Below, in pieces: positions 1 to 11,149 of a DNA stretch of 64,000 bases; the stretch's first letter is position 1; the number at the start of each line of letters is the position of its first letter. A program made the translations under genes and the position numbers. The notes under the pieces were generated by a model. The model saw only the letters and a program-made list of their open reading frames with translations. It was not told where the DNA came from and did no database searches. The stretch is from Narthecium ossifragum (taxonomy: Eukaryota > Streptophyta > Magnoliopsida > Dioscoreales > Nartheciaceae): contig OY986966.1 in NCBI GenBank assembly GCA_963920575.1, forward strand, positions 206,130 through 270,129. Reading direction: 5' to 3'.

Positions 1-640
1 TGGAGGCAATATTGATTAGAATTTGTATTTTTATATATTTCTGTGTATCTCTTTTTTATGTATTGTTACATGTACTCTTCCCTGATAATGGCTAAATCAA
101 TATTGGAGAGACTTTTCACAAAACACAATGTATACATATACCTTTTATTTTGATTCATATTTTTATACTTTTTTAAATTTTTACAAATAATTACTCTCAA
201 AATCTACAACTAAAAATTAAACAAAAGATTACAAATATATAATAATAAAAACCTCTTATCCAAAAAGAAAAATAAAACTGTTAATAAAAAAGAAATAAAA
301 TTGATTAAAAAACAATAAAGAAAACAGATAAAAACAAAACTAATAAAGAAACAAAACTAAAAAAACAACGCAAAATTAAGAGAAAAAAAAAGAGAGCAAA
401 GTCAAATATTGCGGCTGAGAGGGGCGGGGGTATAAATGAAAAAAAACAGGTGGGACCGGAGGGGGGTTGTGTCAGGGGGGGTGGGAGAAGCAGCTCTCCT
501 CTCTAATAACTCTACTCCTCGTGGCTTTACCGACTTTCACGTCAATGCTTCTGTTCCTGCTTTAATTTGGGTTTCAACATATAGTTAAAAAGGAAGTGTG
601 CGATGATGACCAATTAAGAGGAGACGTTGATATATACCTG
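1..640. other. AT-rich stretch without recognisable gene
   Basis: This stretch is very AT-rich, with long A/T runs up to about position 400, followed by a short G-rich patch near 418-485. I see no credible reading frame, splice pattern or RNA gene. It is probably old repeat-derived intergenic DNA. Confidence 0.5.
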
Positions 641-1805
641 CGCGCTGTTTCACGACGGAGGGGAGTTGAGTCACTTATTGTTGAATCTGACTCGTTACTT
701 CTCATCGTCTACATCAATGGTAGATTTGCTTGGCCTAGGAATCTCTTATACCCTTTGTTTTCTGTTTAGTGACTGACATCTCTTTTCTTAAGCATCTCTT
801 TCATTCACATGCCATCCGAGTTTAACTCCGTGACTGATGGTCCTGTATCCTCAACGTGATGACCCATTTGGGTTATGACCGTTGAGAGTCATCCACTAAT
901 AATAATAATAAAAAATTACCTACACACTGTTCCAAACGTTCAAAGATTTTGATGAGGAAACATGGCCCAAAGCCACAGGAGACAGTGAACCACATATTTT
1001 TCGAGTGCTCATTTGTGGTGGAAGTGTGGATGTTGGTGTCAGATGGTAGGCAACCTCCCTCATCGGTGGAGGATTGTTGGTTGCTTCTTACAGGCTCAGG
1101 GAGAAGGAAACGAGACGAGTGGGAGTCCTGAGTCGCCTATTTGTTGTGGTGGCTATGGAAGGAGCGTAACGCTAGCTCTAATATTCGAGAATAGAAGTCT
1201 GTCACCGGAACAACTTAGTCACTTAATTTTTCGGCAAGTGAGGGAGTTCAAATTTACTATACGACCACATGTACACCCTATTGTGTCATTAGGAACTCGG
1301 CTACCTATCATTGACACTCCGAGCGGATGCGACCTTTACTAATGCCATAGCAGGGCTAGGTGTGGTATACGTTTTTGATGGTGGGACTTCTCCGGCTTGG
1401 ACTTGGGGTGCTCGTCAGACAGCCGGGTCAGTTGTGATGGCAGAATTGCTGGCGATCTGGGGGGTCTGGAGGAGGCCCGTCACGGGGGTATGTGTGGGAC
1501 TATGGTGGAGTCAGATTCGCTTCTAGCTGTGGGGTTCATTAATGGGAGGTATGATTGGCCATGCGAGCTTGGGGGTACTTTGTGAGAAATCTGATGGATG
1601 ACGATGCAGTCCGTGACATCGTGCTTTCTTCACATTCCCCAGGAGATGAATTCCTTGGCTCATGAGGTGACGAGTTGGACAAGATGGTTTAAATGGGTGA
1701 CTGCAGTTTTAGCCCTTTTTTCCCTGCCCCTTCTGTCTTGTTTGTAATTTTGATTTTTTTTTGTAACCTAGTTCCCGGCTCATCTAACCACCAAGAGAAA
1801 AAAAA
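640..1805 (+). mobile_element. Degenerate LINE (non-LTR retrotransposon) 3' remnant
   Basis: Broken frames at 949-1260 read like the zinc-binding reverse-transcriptase tail (zf-RVT) of plant LINEs, with ETVNHIFFECSF then KERNAS-like and ENRSLSPEQLSHLIFRQV segments. Frames at 1311-1585 read like the attached RNase H domain (AIAGLGVVYVFDGG, VESDSLLAVGFINGRYDWP). The frame changes several times, so nothing intact is encoded. The remnant ends in an A-rich tail at about 1794-1805, as a LINE should. A second copy of the RNase H segment (VESDSLLLIVYINGRFAWP) lies upstream at about 690-760. Family assignment is by motif recognition only. Confidence 0.6.
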
Positions 1806-3033
1806 GGCCAAAAAACACTTTGATACCATGTAGTTTCATGATTTTGCAGTTTAGTATCATGTAGTTTAAAAATGATAAAAACATACCCAAAGTTACAAAA
1901 CTGTGCAGTTTGGTACCAACCGGCTAACTCCGTTAGTTCATTTGACGGAAAAACATTTTTTTATTAATTTTGACTGGATTGAAACGATTTTGACCCGAAA
2001 AAGCATTTTTTTTATCAATTGACTCATACCGAGCTCCTCCGCCGGAAGTCCCTCCTGGCGCTGACCACTTCACCACCGCGTAGCTCTCCCCCACCACTAC
2101 CCCTTTTGTACACCAGACATAGCCATCGTCGTCGTCCTCCTCGCTGGAGAGCCAGCCGCTGTCCTCCGACGAGAAGCTCGGTCGGCGGGGAATGGGTGGG
2201 TGGCAGCTGGAGAGCCAGCCACTTCTCCTCCCAGCGCCAGAGATAACCGGAGCTCTCTCTCGCGACGGCGTTGTCTTCGACGTCGGCATCGCCAGCGGCA
2301 CTGGGTGGGTGGCAGCTGGCGGCGGGGACAGCCACCAAGGTGGAGCTGAGGCGAGGGTACGCCGGGATCCATGGCAGCGAAGGAAGGGAGGGGGGCCGGA
2401 GAAAATAGAGCACGGTAAATGATGAAGGCTGCCAGTGGAGGGAGGGGAGATGAAGGCTGGAGGTACGGCCGGTGAAGGAAAAGAGAGAGAAAGGCAGCGA
2501 AGGAAGACGCCGGCCAGAGAAGGAAAAGAGAGAGAAAGGCAGCGAAGGAAGAGCAAAAGCCATGGTCGCCGCCGTGAGATGGAAGCATGGTGTCGGTGAA
2601 GGAGAGGCTCTGTGGAGGTTAAGGAATGGGCGGCGTAGATGGAAGTGGAGCACGGTGGAGGAAAAGACAGAGAGGGAGGGAGGCGCCGGCCTTGGTCGCC
2701 GGCGCCGGTGGTCAGAACCCATGGCAAAAGCCATGGCGTCTTCTGGTAGGTGGGAAACAGAGAGATGTAGGGGGTGGACGGCGAAATTAATAAAAAAAAT
2801 ACCACATCAGCGAAAAAAATGGCCCCATCAGCTTAAAAAACTGGTCAAAATTAAAAAACCTGATCAAAATTAGTAAAAAAATAATTTTTCGTCAAATGGA
2901 CTAACGGAGTTAGCCGGTTGGTACTAAACTGCACAGTTTGATAACTTGAAATATTATTTTGTTATTTTTAAACTACGTGATACTAAACTGCAAAATCATG
3001 AAACTACATTGTACCAAAGTACTTTTGAGCGGA
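1806..3033. mobile_element. Non-autonomous TIR element, MULE-like, with GC-rich cargo
   Basis: About 165 bp at 1806-1970 is repeated in inverted, diverged form at about 2870-3033. Both arms share TGTAGTTTCATGATTTTGCA and ACCGGCTAACTCCGTTAG. The outermost bases differ, so the ends are approximate. The A-rich flanks (1796-1805 and about 3034-3043) both contain AGAAAAAAAA and could be the target duplication, placing the insertion inside the poly-A tail of the adjoining LINE. The interior is GC-rich, reads open on several frames and contains a direct repeat of about 32 bp (about 2475 and 2520). No transposase is present. Long TIRs and a roughly 9-10 bp duplication point to a Mutator-like element. 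Confidence 0.6.
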
Positions 3034-3300
3034 AGAAAAAAAAAAAGCCACGATAGAGGAACCTAATGATACGTACTTATGGTGCGTGTGCATTAATTCT
3101 GATCAATTGGACATTGATGCATGTATGGACCCCATCCTCTAGAGTTAAAAGCTCATCAAGTTAGCTCGCAACTGTGCGGCGGCTTATCTTACCACCTCCC
3201 ACCATTTAAATCCTCCCACCTCCCCGGCCTCTCGTCACCACTCAACACTTCCATCTCTCTCTTTCTCTCTAGATCTCTCCCTCTAGGCCTCTAACACAAC

Positions 3301-5371
3301 ATGGGGGCTCTCCGGTTCAAGCCCATCGGAGAATGTAGCTTGGAGGGGAGATCGGAGCAGACAGTGGCGGCGGATCTCGACGGCACACTCCTCAGATCAC
3401 GGAGTGCCTTCCCTTACTACTTGCTGGTCGCCCTCGAAGCTGGTAGCCTTCTGAGGGCAATACTACTCCTTGTCTCAGTGCCTACAGTGTACATCACCTA
3501 CATATTCTTCTCAGAATCCCTGGCGATTCAAATGCTAGTTTACGTATCTTTCGCGGGCTTAAAGATCAGAGACATCGAGATGGTGGCGCGGTCTGTGTTG
3601 CCTAGGTTCTATGCTGAGGACGTTCATCCGGATAGTTGGAGGGTGTTTGGTTCTTTCGGCAGGCGATACATCGTCACCGCCAGCCCCCGAGTCATGGTGG
3701 AGCCCTTTGTCAAGAGCTTTCTTGGGGCTGACAAGGTCTTGGGGACGGAGCTGGAGGTCTCCAAAGCTGGCAGGGCTACAGGATTCATCAGCAAACCTGG
3801 AGTGCTCGTGGGAGAGCTCAAGAGGGTTGCTGTTGAGCAAGAGCTGGGTAAGAACTCGCCTGATGTGGGCATCGGCGATAGAGAGACTGACTACGACTTC
3901 ATCTCCATTTGCAAGGTTTGATGATCTCATTACGTTCTCTTTTCTGAACATTTTCAAAGTTATTTCTAGTCTCTAATTAAATATTCCGAAAGAACAAATA
4001 ATACAGTCGTTGATCTAAATTTTCTATATGAAAAAAGATGTATGTACGTGTGTTTATGTGGTCATGATGGATTGTTGACTTATATGATGGGACAAGTGGA
4101 TGTGATAGGATCTGGAGCATTGTCTATATATATTTATCTCCATTTTCACGTGTATACGTGTCAACGAACACCCCCTTCATCCCTATGTTAGTGTTACATA
4201 AATCATGAATGATCGACGAGCCAGCTTTGGTCACGTCATCCATGCCCCCAGGGCCCCCAGCTGCTTTAATTTGGCTCTCGTCCCATGTGATGTGATACCA
4301 CCCATGCATGCATGCACCGTCAAAGTTTGTGCATTTTCACTCTCATATTGCCAACTACCAACTCAATTTGGCAATCTCATATGAGAGATGCTTTCTTTAC
4401 ATACAGCTGTTAGTTGCATGCTATATATATTAATTTCTTGGGCTCGATGTATGTATGGATTGCAGGAAGGCTATGTGGTACCACCGTCCAAATGCCAGTC
4501 GGTGCCGAAGAGCAAGCTGATGAGCCGAATTATCCTGCACGATGGCAGGCTGGTCCAGCGCCCGACTCCTTTGGTGGCGCTGCTCACCTTCCTCTGGATC
4601 CCAGTCGGGTTCGCCCTCGCCCTCGTCCGGATGTACGTCAACATCCCCCTGCCCGAGCGCATTGTGTTCTACAACTACAAGCTCATGGGCATCAAGCTGA
4701 TGGTGAAGGGCACCCCGCCGCCTCCCCCCAAGAAGGGTCACCCTGGCGTCCTCTTAGTCTGCAACCACCGCACCGTGCTCGACCCCGTCGTCACCGCCGT
4801 CGCCCTGGGTCGCAAGATAAGCTGCGTCACGTACAGCATCAGCAAGTTCTCGGAGCTGATCTCGCCCATCAAGGCCGTGGCTCTGTCGAGGGAGCGCGAG
4901 AAGGACGCAGCCAAGATCAAGAGACTGTTAGAGGAGGGGGACCTGGTGATATGCCCCGAGGGGACCACGTGCAGGGAGCCTTTCCTGTTGCGTTTCAGTG
5001 CCCTATTCGCTGAGCTCACGGATAGGATCGTGCCGGTGGCCATAAACACGAGACAGAGCATGTTTCATGGGACGACAGCGAGGGGCTGGAAGGTGATGGA
5101 TCCTTACTTCTTCTTCATGAACCCATGGCCCACCTACGAGATCACCTTCCTCAACCAGCTGCCCAAGGAGTTCACTTGCGCCGCCGGGAAGTCGCCCTTC
5201 GACGTCGCTAACTACATCCAGCGAGCCATCGGCGGCGCCCTCGGGTTCAAATGCACCAGCTTCACGCGTAAGGACAAGTACAGGATGCTTACCGGCACTG
5301 ACGGCCGCGTTGCGCCCAATAAAGAGAACGACAAGCCCAGCACCAAACAAGACGACTCCTCTTCATCATGA
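3301..5371 (+). CDS. sn-2 glycerol-3-phosphate acyltransferase (land-plant GPAT, GPAT4/6/8-like)
   Basis: Two exons, 3301-3915 and 4466-5371, with a GT-AG intron, encode 506 residues, normal for the family. These ER enzymes transfer acyl groups to the sn-2 position of glycerol-3-phosphate for cutin and suberin. The N-terminal HAD-type phosphatase domain keeps DLDGT (Asp25, Asp27) and GDRETD (192-197). This predicts an active phosphatase and a 2-monoacylglycerol product, as in the GPAT4/6/8 clade rather than GPAT5/7. The acyltransferase domain has NHRTVLD (His306, Asp311), [10 protein letters not shown] and a VPVAIN block. Hydrophobic stretches lie near residues 40-70 and 240-262. The chosen ATG gives the family N-terminus, and no upstream in-frame alternative is needed. 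The CYP86A gene at 19.8 kb makes the omega-hydroxy acyl substrates such enzymes use. Subclade assignment is from memory of motifs. Confidence 0.93.
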
Positions 5372-5741
5372 CTCATGAGGTGGTCCTTTTAATTATTTTC
5401 AGCAGTATAATTAATATTCTTGCTTACCAGACAGCAACGAGTCATTATTAATTTCATGCATGTCTCTCAGTCTCAGTGTGTATGTATGAATTAAACAAAG
5501 CTTCCCGATCGATCTTCATAAAGATACTATGTATGGTTGACACGTGTATGGATTTTGTACTTAAAAATGGTTTTCTCATTATTCTTAATGAAATTTAATT
5601 GATGCAGCTTTTTTAAATTACTACTAATGACAAATTAATCACAGACGAATTTATTCCTCCAAAATAGCTAGACGCTGGCCCCAGGATGTGAACTCCTTGG
5701 AAAGAAGAAGTGGAATAATGGACGGGGATGTTCTAATTAAA
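5372..5741. other. Intergenic: GPAT 3' flank up to the Pack-MULE
   Basis: This AT-rich stretch presumably holds the GPAT 3' UTR. I see no other gene or clear repeat before the transposon target site. Confidence 0.4.
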
Positions 5742-5750
5742 AGCTTTCAG

Positions 5751-6000
5751 GGATTTTGCTAGAGGCTAGGGCCTTGCAAGGGTCTTGCAAGGGCCTGGCC
5801 ATGTGGCAGATTCCTGTTAAGCCACGTTCCCCCCTCCATCCACAATGAGAAGAGCCAAGCGGGAGCCCAAAATCAAAATTTGGGCGCGGCTTAGGTTTCA
5901 GAAAATCTCTCTCTCCCTCCCTCCCCCACCTGCCCTCTCGTCCCTCTCTCTCGGCGCCGGCTTCTCCTCCGGCATCCGCGCTCCTCCTCCTCCGACATCC
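5751..6000 (+). repeat. Left terminal inverted repeat of the Pack-MULE
   Basis: This arm pairs with about 9430-9664. It contains a pyrimidine-rich leader-like tract and an inward ATG at 5845 (MRRAKREP). Relative to the right arm it has an extra GGTCTTGCAAG block near 5782-5792, apparently a local 11-bp duplication. Confidence 0.9.
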
Positions 6001-6449
6001 GCGTGCTGCTCCTCCTCCGGCATCCGTTCAAGATCAGGGTTTCAAAATCGGGAGAGAAAGAGCCGGCGCCGTTCTCTCTCTCCTTCCCCCACCGCCCCCC
6101 TTCCCCGACCTCTCTCTCTCATTCACTCCCTCTCTCTTCCCACCGCTCCCCTCCAGATATGAGCATTTGATTTATTCCAGGTATCAATATATTGCTTTTA
6201 ATATATTGCTTATTGAAGGAAAGGGGAAAGTGATTTTCACAGTACACAAGTATTTTATCAGTAGAGAGGTTTTCTGTGGCATCTTAATAAAGAGAATTTG
6301 GAGAACTTTTTTTGACTCATAGCAGATGGAATGAGGATATATTGAAAGCACTAGTCCTGAAATTTATGTGTTTTAGTCCATCTTGATTTTGGTTCCATGT
6401 GCAATCTTGTTTCTGTTTTGTGTAATAAATGGTCTATGATTTCCTTCAG

Positions 6450-6868
6450 CTTTTTCTTCCAAACTTACATGACAAGAAGAAGCAGCAAAACGGAAGATTA
6501 CCTCCTGTCTTCATAGCTGAACCAATGAGAGCATCAAATTCCTTTGTTGGAACCAAAGAATATATTGCACCGGTATGTGCAGATCTTACTGAAATTTAGA
6601 GATTCCCTTGAGATACTGAAATTCATGCAGGTTTTTTTGGATCTTATGCTCGAGAAATTTAGCCCAAAATTAGCTGGTTAGGGCTTCATGGCAATGGTAA
6701 CAATCTGTTTATGTTCCCAGTTTTTGTGCCTATTTTCTGATGTAAAATGATACGTCTGCACGTCAGAATCCTCCTACATTAGATGTGCTATTATTCGAGA
6801 CCGAAGTAAGGAAGGAAGAAAAACTTGCAGATCCGGAACTCATGGATGTCCAAACAAATATATTCTGA
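6450..6868 (+). pseudogene. Captured phototropin-1 (PHOT1) C-terminal exon fragments
   Basis: Two exon-like pieces lie inside the Pack-MULE. The piece at 6450-6572 follows TTCCTTCAG and ends before GTATGTGC; it reads LFLPNLHDKKK, then FIAEPMRASNSFVGTKEYIA. That is the activation-segment region of phototropin AGC kinases, with FVGTEEYIAPE changed to FVGTKEYIAP. The piece at 6767-6868 follows CACGTCAG and reads NPPTLDVLLFE, then DPELMDVQTNIF and a stop. That matches the phototropin-1 C-terminus rather than phototropin-2. The kinase exons between them (APE helix to RCT) are missing, so no functional kinase can result. Splice signals are retained, so a chimeric transcript from the left TIR is possible. 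Confidence 0.85.
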
Positions 6869-7719
6869 GAGGTATACTTAATTGCTTCCTAATAACTTTG
6901 GAAGAAAGCTACATATCTACTATTGCTATGCATTCCGTGGCTTCTACTGATCTATTGCTATTTGTCCAAACCTCCAATTCATCTCCCCTTTTTATGCAGA
7001 TTTTCAAGCTCCGCAGATCTTGTTCGAGGAGATTTGTCATCCGATCCTATTAAATTGCCAGCTAATTATCATCCAGAGCATTGATAAGCAGATACAGAGA
7101 CTAAGGAATTCAAGATCTAGTTTTCTTTGTTGTAGCATCAATGGTAGTATCAGATGTGATGTCCTGCTTGGCTAGCTTATTAGTTCACTATTGTTGTTTG
7201 ATGTAAATGTAATGTGACTATCTTTTGTCAATTAAGCTTGTTGCTAATAAAATGTCATTTTTCCTTAGTAATGATATTTCTACAATCAAATTCATTGAGA
7301 CCTATTATGGTTTATGATGCTTGGAGACAAATGTGGTTTCAACTGGCAAGAGACAAAGTAGTCTAGCAAGTAGCTCTCTTCCCTTGCACAGCTTGCTTTG
7401 GCCATCTGAATTGCAAACAACTTTCGAGGAAAATATGATCAACTATATGTTTGATCGTTTCATATATATACTGGTCAACTATATGCTCATTTCCAACTAG
7501 AGCTCAATGCCAACACCAATCATACATCAGGACATGACTGTGATGCTATACTTGTATAATATACAAACACATCAATCAATGCAAGTTTGTATTGACTGAT
7601 CAGCTATCAAAATTACAAGGTTATTGCCAAAAAAAGGTACAGAATTAAGGTTCCATTCAGAAAAGGTACAACACAGATCTTATCAATTGTTCTATGTCAC
7701 TCTTACATACAAGCAGAAA

Positions 7720-7962
7720 TCACACTTCAAATGGGGCCAAGCTCACTATTACATGAGTGAGTACTACAAATAACAAAACAATTGTTAGCCACAAGAATAT
7801 CTCCCTACTTTTTCTCCTCTTCAGCATGACATCCAGCTTCTTCACCTCCATTTTACAAGCTTCAAGTTCAGTTAGAACTTCGACCTCTTTTGCTTTGCAT
7901 TTTTCCATTTCAGCCTCCATCCTCTGAATCTCTGCTCTTGGATCATTGATTAATCTCTCCAT
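7720..7962 (-). pseudogene. Coiled-coil plus C-terminal membrane anchor ORF in the Pack-MULE
   Basis: This 80-residue frame has a charged, heptad-like first part (about residues 1-50, rich in E, K and L) and a hydrophobic segment FLWLTIVLLFVVLTHVIV near residues 56-73. This layout resembles the C-terminal tail of plant GRF zinc-finger proteins, often found as dispersed copies, but no CX4CX3GHX2C-type zinc ribbon is present here. A TTTTCAG acceptor lies just upstream, and in that frame a stop precedes the ATG. It is probably a captured or degraded fragment. I do not claim a function. Confidence 0.4.
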
Positions 7963-8030
7963 TGATTATTTGCCCTGAAAACTGTAATGTGAAGCAGCTG
8001 CCTCAGGAATAGAGCCTGAATAACCGAATG

Positions 8031-8150
8031 AGGAAAGTATTGGAATCTAATGCAATTGCAAAGCAGCTTAAAATAGATGAAAAATTCAGAAGGAAAGTAT
8101 TGGAATCTAATCCAATTGCAAAACAGCTTAAATTTACATGAACATTTCAG
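8031..8150. repeat. Tandem duplication, 60-bp unit
   Basis: Two adjacent copies start at 8031 and 8091, each beginning AGGAAAGTATTGGAATCTAA. A shorter duplication (ATGAACAATTCAGAATAGCC-like) follows at about 8138-8180. Both lie inside the Pack-MULE. Confidence 0.85.
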
Positions 8151-9429
8151 AATAGCCGACATGAACAATTCAGAATAGCCGCCCACCAGTATGGAATACA
8201 TTTTAAAGATTTACTAATTGCATTGTTAACTCTTCATCTTCCTCTTTGCTTAATAATAGATGGGCATCAGGCAATCAGGGGTGACACTTAATGATGATAA
8301 TAAAGGCATGCTTAATCGAATAAAAGTATGTAAAAACCAAGTCAACACCTTCAGCATTTAATTATGTTACTTACCAATGATATACAGAAATTGATAAATC
8401 TCAAGTAAACCCAACATAGACTTTAATCCAATATCATAGAGTTCAGGAATGCTCAACGGCTACTTATGCCACAGATAACAGGAGGAAATCTGAAGCCCAC
8501 ATATGGCATTTAGTTTGATCACACTCATATAGTCCAGAATGTCTGTTATGGTGATGCAAGCTACTTCTCTTGTTCACATGTCCGTATTTGTTTTGCCAGA
8601 ACAATAAAAGTTTTATTTCTCAAATTGGAACCAAAAGGAATATGTTGCTCAATATCAACAACGCAAAAGACCAATGCGTCTGTTACTATGAAATCAAGTT
8701 ATGAATTCAAATTAAATTAAAAAAACCATAGAATTACTCTTGAATATAAGAAACAGGACTAAAATATAACGGCAAAAATTACTCCCTTGTGATTTAGGTC
8801 TTTACCAGCCATGCTCCTACAAGAAAAATAAGGAAAAAACCAAAAACAAAATCAAGATAGGCACCATAATAATCACAGGCCCATAGAAACACTAGAGCAC
8901 ATGGATATGGCCAGATAGAAAATTGTATCAATCAGTGAGTCTGACTATAACAACCAAGGATGCTATTAGGGTAGGTCTAGGTCAATCACTATCCATAAGG
9001 ATGGATAAGAGAAGGGATGCTCCAAAGATAAAAATATTAAGAACTTGGTCATTGAAATGAGAACATCCTCATAGATGATCACAACCTGCATCCTGAATCA
9101 CGTTTAAAATTGAGGAACATGGCCATTCAATTAAAGTCACATTAATGTAGAAAATTAGCAAAGACAGTATATTAGAAACTCTTGGAGCTACAAACACCCA
9201 AAACCAAAAACCCAGATATTGAAAGCATAGGAAGTTTAACATACCCTGCGGCGGGGATAGAGTCGACGGCTGCGGCGAGGGGGGAGAGGCGACGGCTGCG
9301 GCAGGGGAGAGGCGCCGAGGGGGGAACGGCTGCGGCGAGGGGAGAGAGGCGAGGGTTGCAGCGGGGGGAGAGAGCAGACTGTGGCGGTAGGGGTCGAGGG
9401 ACGATGGCTGCGGCGGGAGGAGATCCATT

Positions 9430-9664
9430 CTGCAGGAGGCGCAGCACGCGAATGCCGGAGGAGAAGCCGGCGCCGAGAGAGAGGGACGAGAGGTCAGGTG
9501 GGGGAGGGAGGGAGGGAGAGATTTTCTGAAACCTAAGCCGCGCCCAAATTTTGATTTTGGGCTCCCGCTTGGCTCTTCTCATTGTGGATGGAGGGGGAAC
9601 GTGGCTTAACAGGAATCTGCCACATGGTCAGGCCCTTGCAAGGCCCTGGCCTCTAGCAAAATCC
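9430..9664 (-). repeat. Right terminal inverted repeat of the Pack-MULE
   Basis: Read on the minus strand it repeats the left arm, including the inward MRRAKREP frame starting at 9582. That frame stays open to a GTATGT donor-like site near 9241, so the arm could supply a first exon to minus-strand transcripts. Confidence 0.9.
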
Positions 9665-9949
9665 AGCTTTCAGCTACCGTTATGCCTAATATTATTGTTA
9701 TGTACTTATGTACATCACTATCGCATCACATGCTACGCTGTCATGTACGAATTCATACAAGGCGATTAGAAACGAACATTAATTGCTGAGGAGCGAGCAT
9801 TCATGTTCATGGTGTTCGAGACGAGGTGTAAGTGGGTCCATCATCATCGATCTCATATGCCTTTCATAGTTTAGGGATGAAACGAAATGAAAGAGAGACA
9901 GGGAATGATCATCATCACCGACTAGAAGATAAGATGGGGACGGTTTCTA

Positions 9950-11030
9950 TTAGTCATAAATATAACAATTTCAATGATTAATAAGGTCAATAATAATTTC
10001 TTAAATATTATCAATTGATCAAAAGATACTTCAATATTGACATAACTGAAGTATTTTGGCCATAACTTTTACTTTAAGTATCCAAAGCGAGCGATTCTTG
10101 AACTATGGGAAAGAGGACGAAAAGATCTACAACTTTGTTGTTGAAGAGATCTTCAGATTCCATCGTTTACTATGTCAAACCGGCAGCCAAAGTGCCAGTG
10201 GTAAAATAGTAAATAATGGCCGATAATGTAAATGTCATCGTTCAAAAGATGGCCGATGTCATCGTCTATTTTGCCCATCGACCAAAACCCATCGGCCATA
10301 TTTTGGCTGATTATTTTAATAAGACATCGATGTATTTCGACCATTTTTATCATAACTTTCTCATACGATGTCCAAATGACTTGGGTTTTAGACCGCTGAA
10401 AAGAGAATTCAAAGACCTAAAACTTTCAAGTTCAGCGTTTTATCAAATTCCAAGGTTATCATCGACCAAATCACAGTGGAAGACATGACGCTCTATCTGA
10501 TGGCAATTTCATAAATAGTTGAAGATATCACCAAGTTATGTATTTCTGACGGTTTCAGATTCAGTTTCTGACAGTTGCAGTGGACAGTTCGGGTGGTTTC
10601 AAGGTGGTTAGCAGAAGCTCTATAAAAGGCCAAGAGGATGAAGGAAAAATCTCTCCTAAAATCAAGAGCAAAATGCCACTTTATCTATTTTAGCATGTAT
10701 CAATAGATTTAGCTCCATTTACAATGTAGCCTTTTAAATTCAGCAATGAAGCTTTTCTTTTCTTTAAATTCCTGCAACTAGTCATTCATTTATAGGAGTA
10801 GTGCTAGAATAATTTATTCCATAGGAGTAATATTACCATAATTTTCTAGGAGTAGTGCTACCATAACTCTATTCATAGGAGTAGATCTATAATTTTCTAG
10901 GAGTAGATTTACCATAGTTCATCATTTTCCACTTCCCATTTTCATTTCCTCATCCAATCTCAACAGCTTCGACACCTCTGTTCGAACAAAGTTCGAAGGA
11001 GTAGAACTTAACTACAATCTCTTGATTCTT
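9950..11030 (+). mobile_element. LTR-like or pararetrovirus-like non-coding remnant
   Basis: There is no coding capacity. Two diverged copies of a module of about 75 bp, starting CATAACTTT and ending AAAACTTT or ACAACTTT, begin at 10061 and 10351. A TATAAAA box is at 10621-10627. Downstream, five copies of AGGAGTA occur between 10794 and 10910 in alternation with CCATAATTTTCT-type spacers. Promoter plus leader repeats of this kind occur in plant LTR retrotransposons and in endogenous caulimovirids. I see no polymerase, PBS or second LTR, so the class stays open. Confidence 0.35.
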
Positions 11031-11149
11031 GATGTTAGATCATTTTAATCTTTTTTTCCCTTCGCCGATCAATGATATGCTATGCATGATTTATGTTCTA
11101 ACAGTTCCACCTCCAGCTCCACTGCTCCAGCGAACAGTTTTTATAAGTA

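Larger units (their letters stand above)
5751..9664. mobile_element. Pack-MULE (Mutator-like element) with intact TIRs and 9-bp target duplication
   Basis: The element is 3914 bp long. Both ends begin GGATTTTGCTAGAGG reading inward. Near-identical inverted arms extend about 250 bp (5751 to about 6000, and about 9430-9664), apart from an 11-bp internal duplication in the left arm. The flanks carry the identical 9-bp sequence AGCTTTCAG (5742-5750 and 9665-9673), the target duplication length of Mutator-like elements. No MuDR transposase is visible. The interior carries two exon fragments of a phototropin-1 gene on the plus strand and a coiled-coil/membrane tail ORF on the minus strand. Each TIR contains the same reading frame beginning MRRAKREP, facing inward. 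Arm similarity looks high, so the insertion seems fairly recent. Confidence 0.92.

Noticed and set aside
1933..2805. A 290-codon open frame on the minus strand and several overlapping frames
   Set aside because: It lies inside the TIR element. Composition is low-complexity Pro/Ser/Leu, all frames are open because of GC skew, and no domain is seen.
5845..6162. A 105-codon plus-strand ORF starting MRRAKREP as a gene
   Set aside because: It is part of the Pack-MULE terminal repeat and recurs in the opposite arm. Sequence is Ser/Pro/Leu-rich and low complexity.
10216..10488. A 90-codon frame MADNVNVIVQK
   Set aside because: It overlaps the non-coding duplicated CATAACTTT modules and has no recognisable domain.
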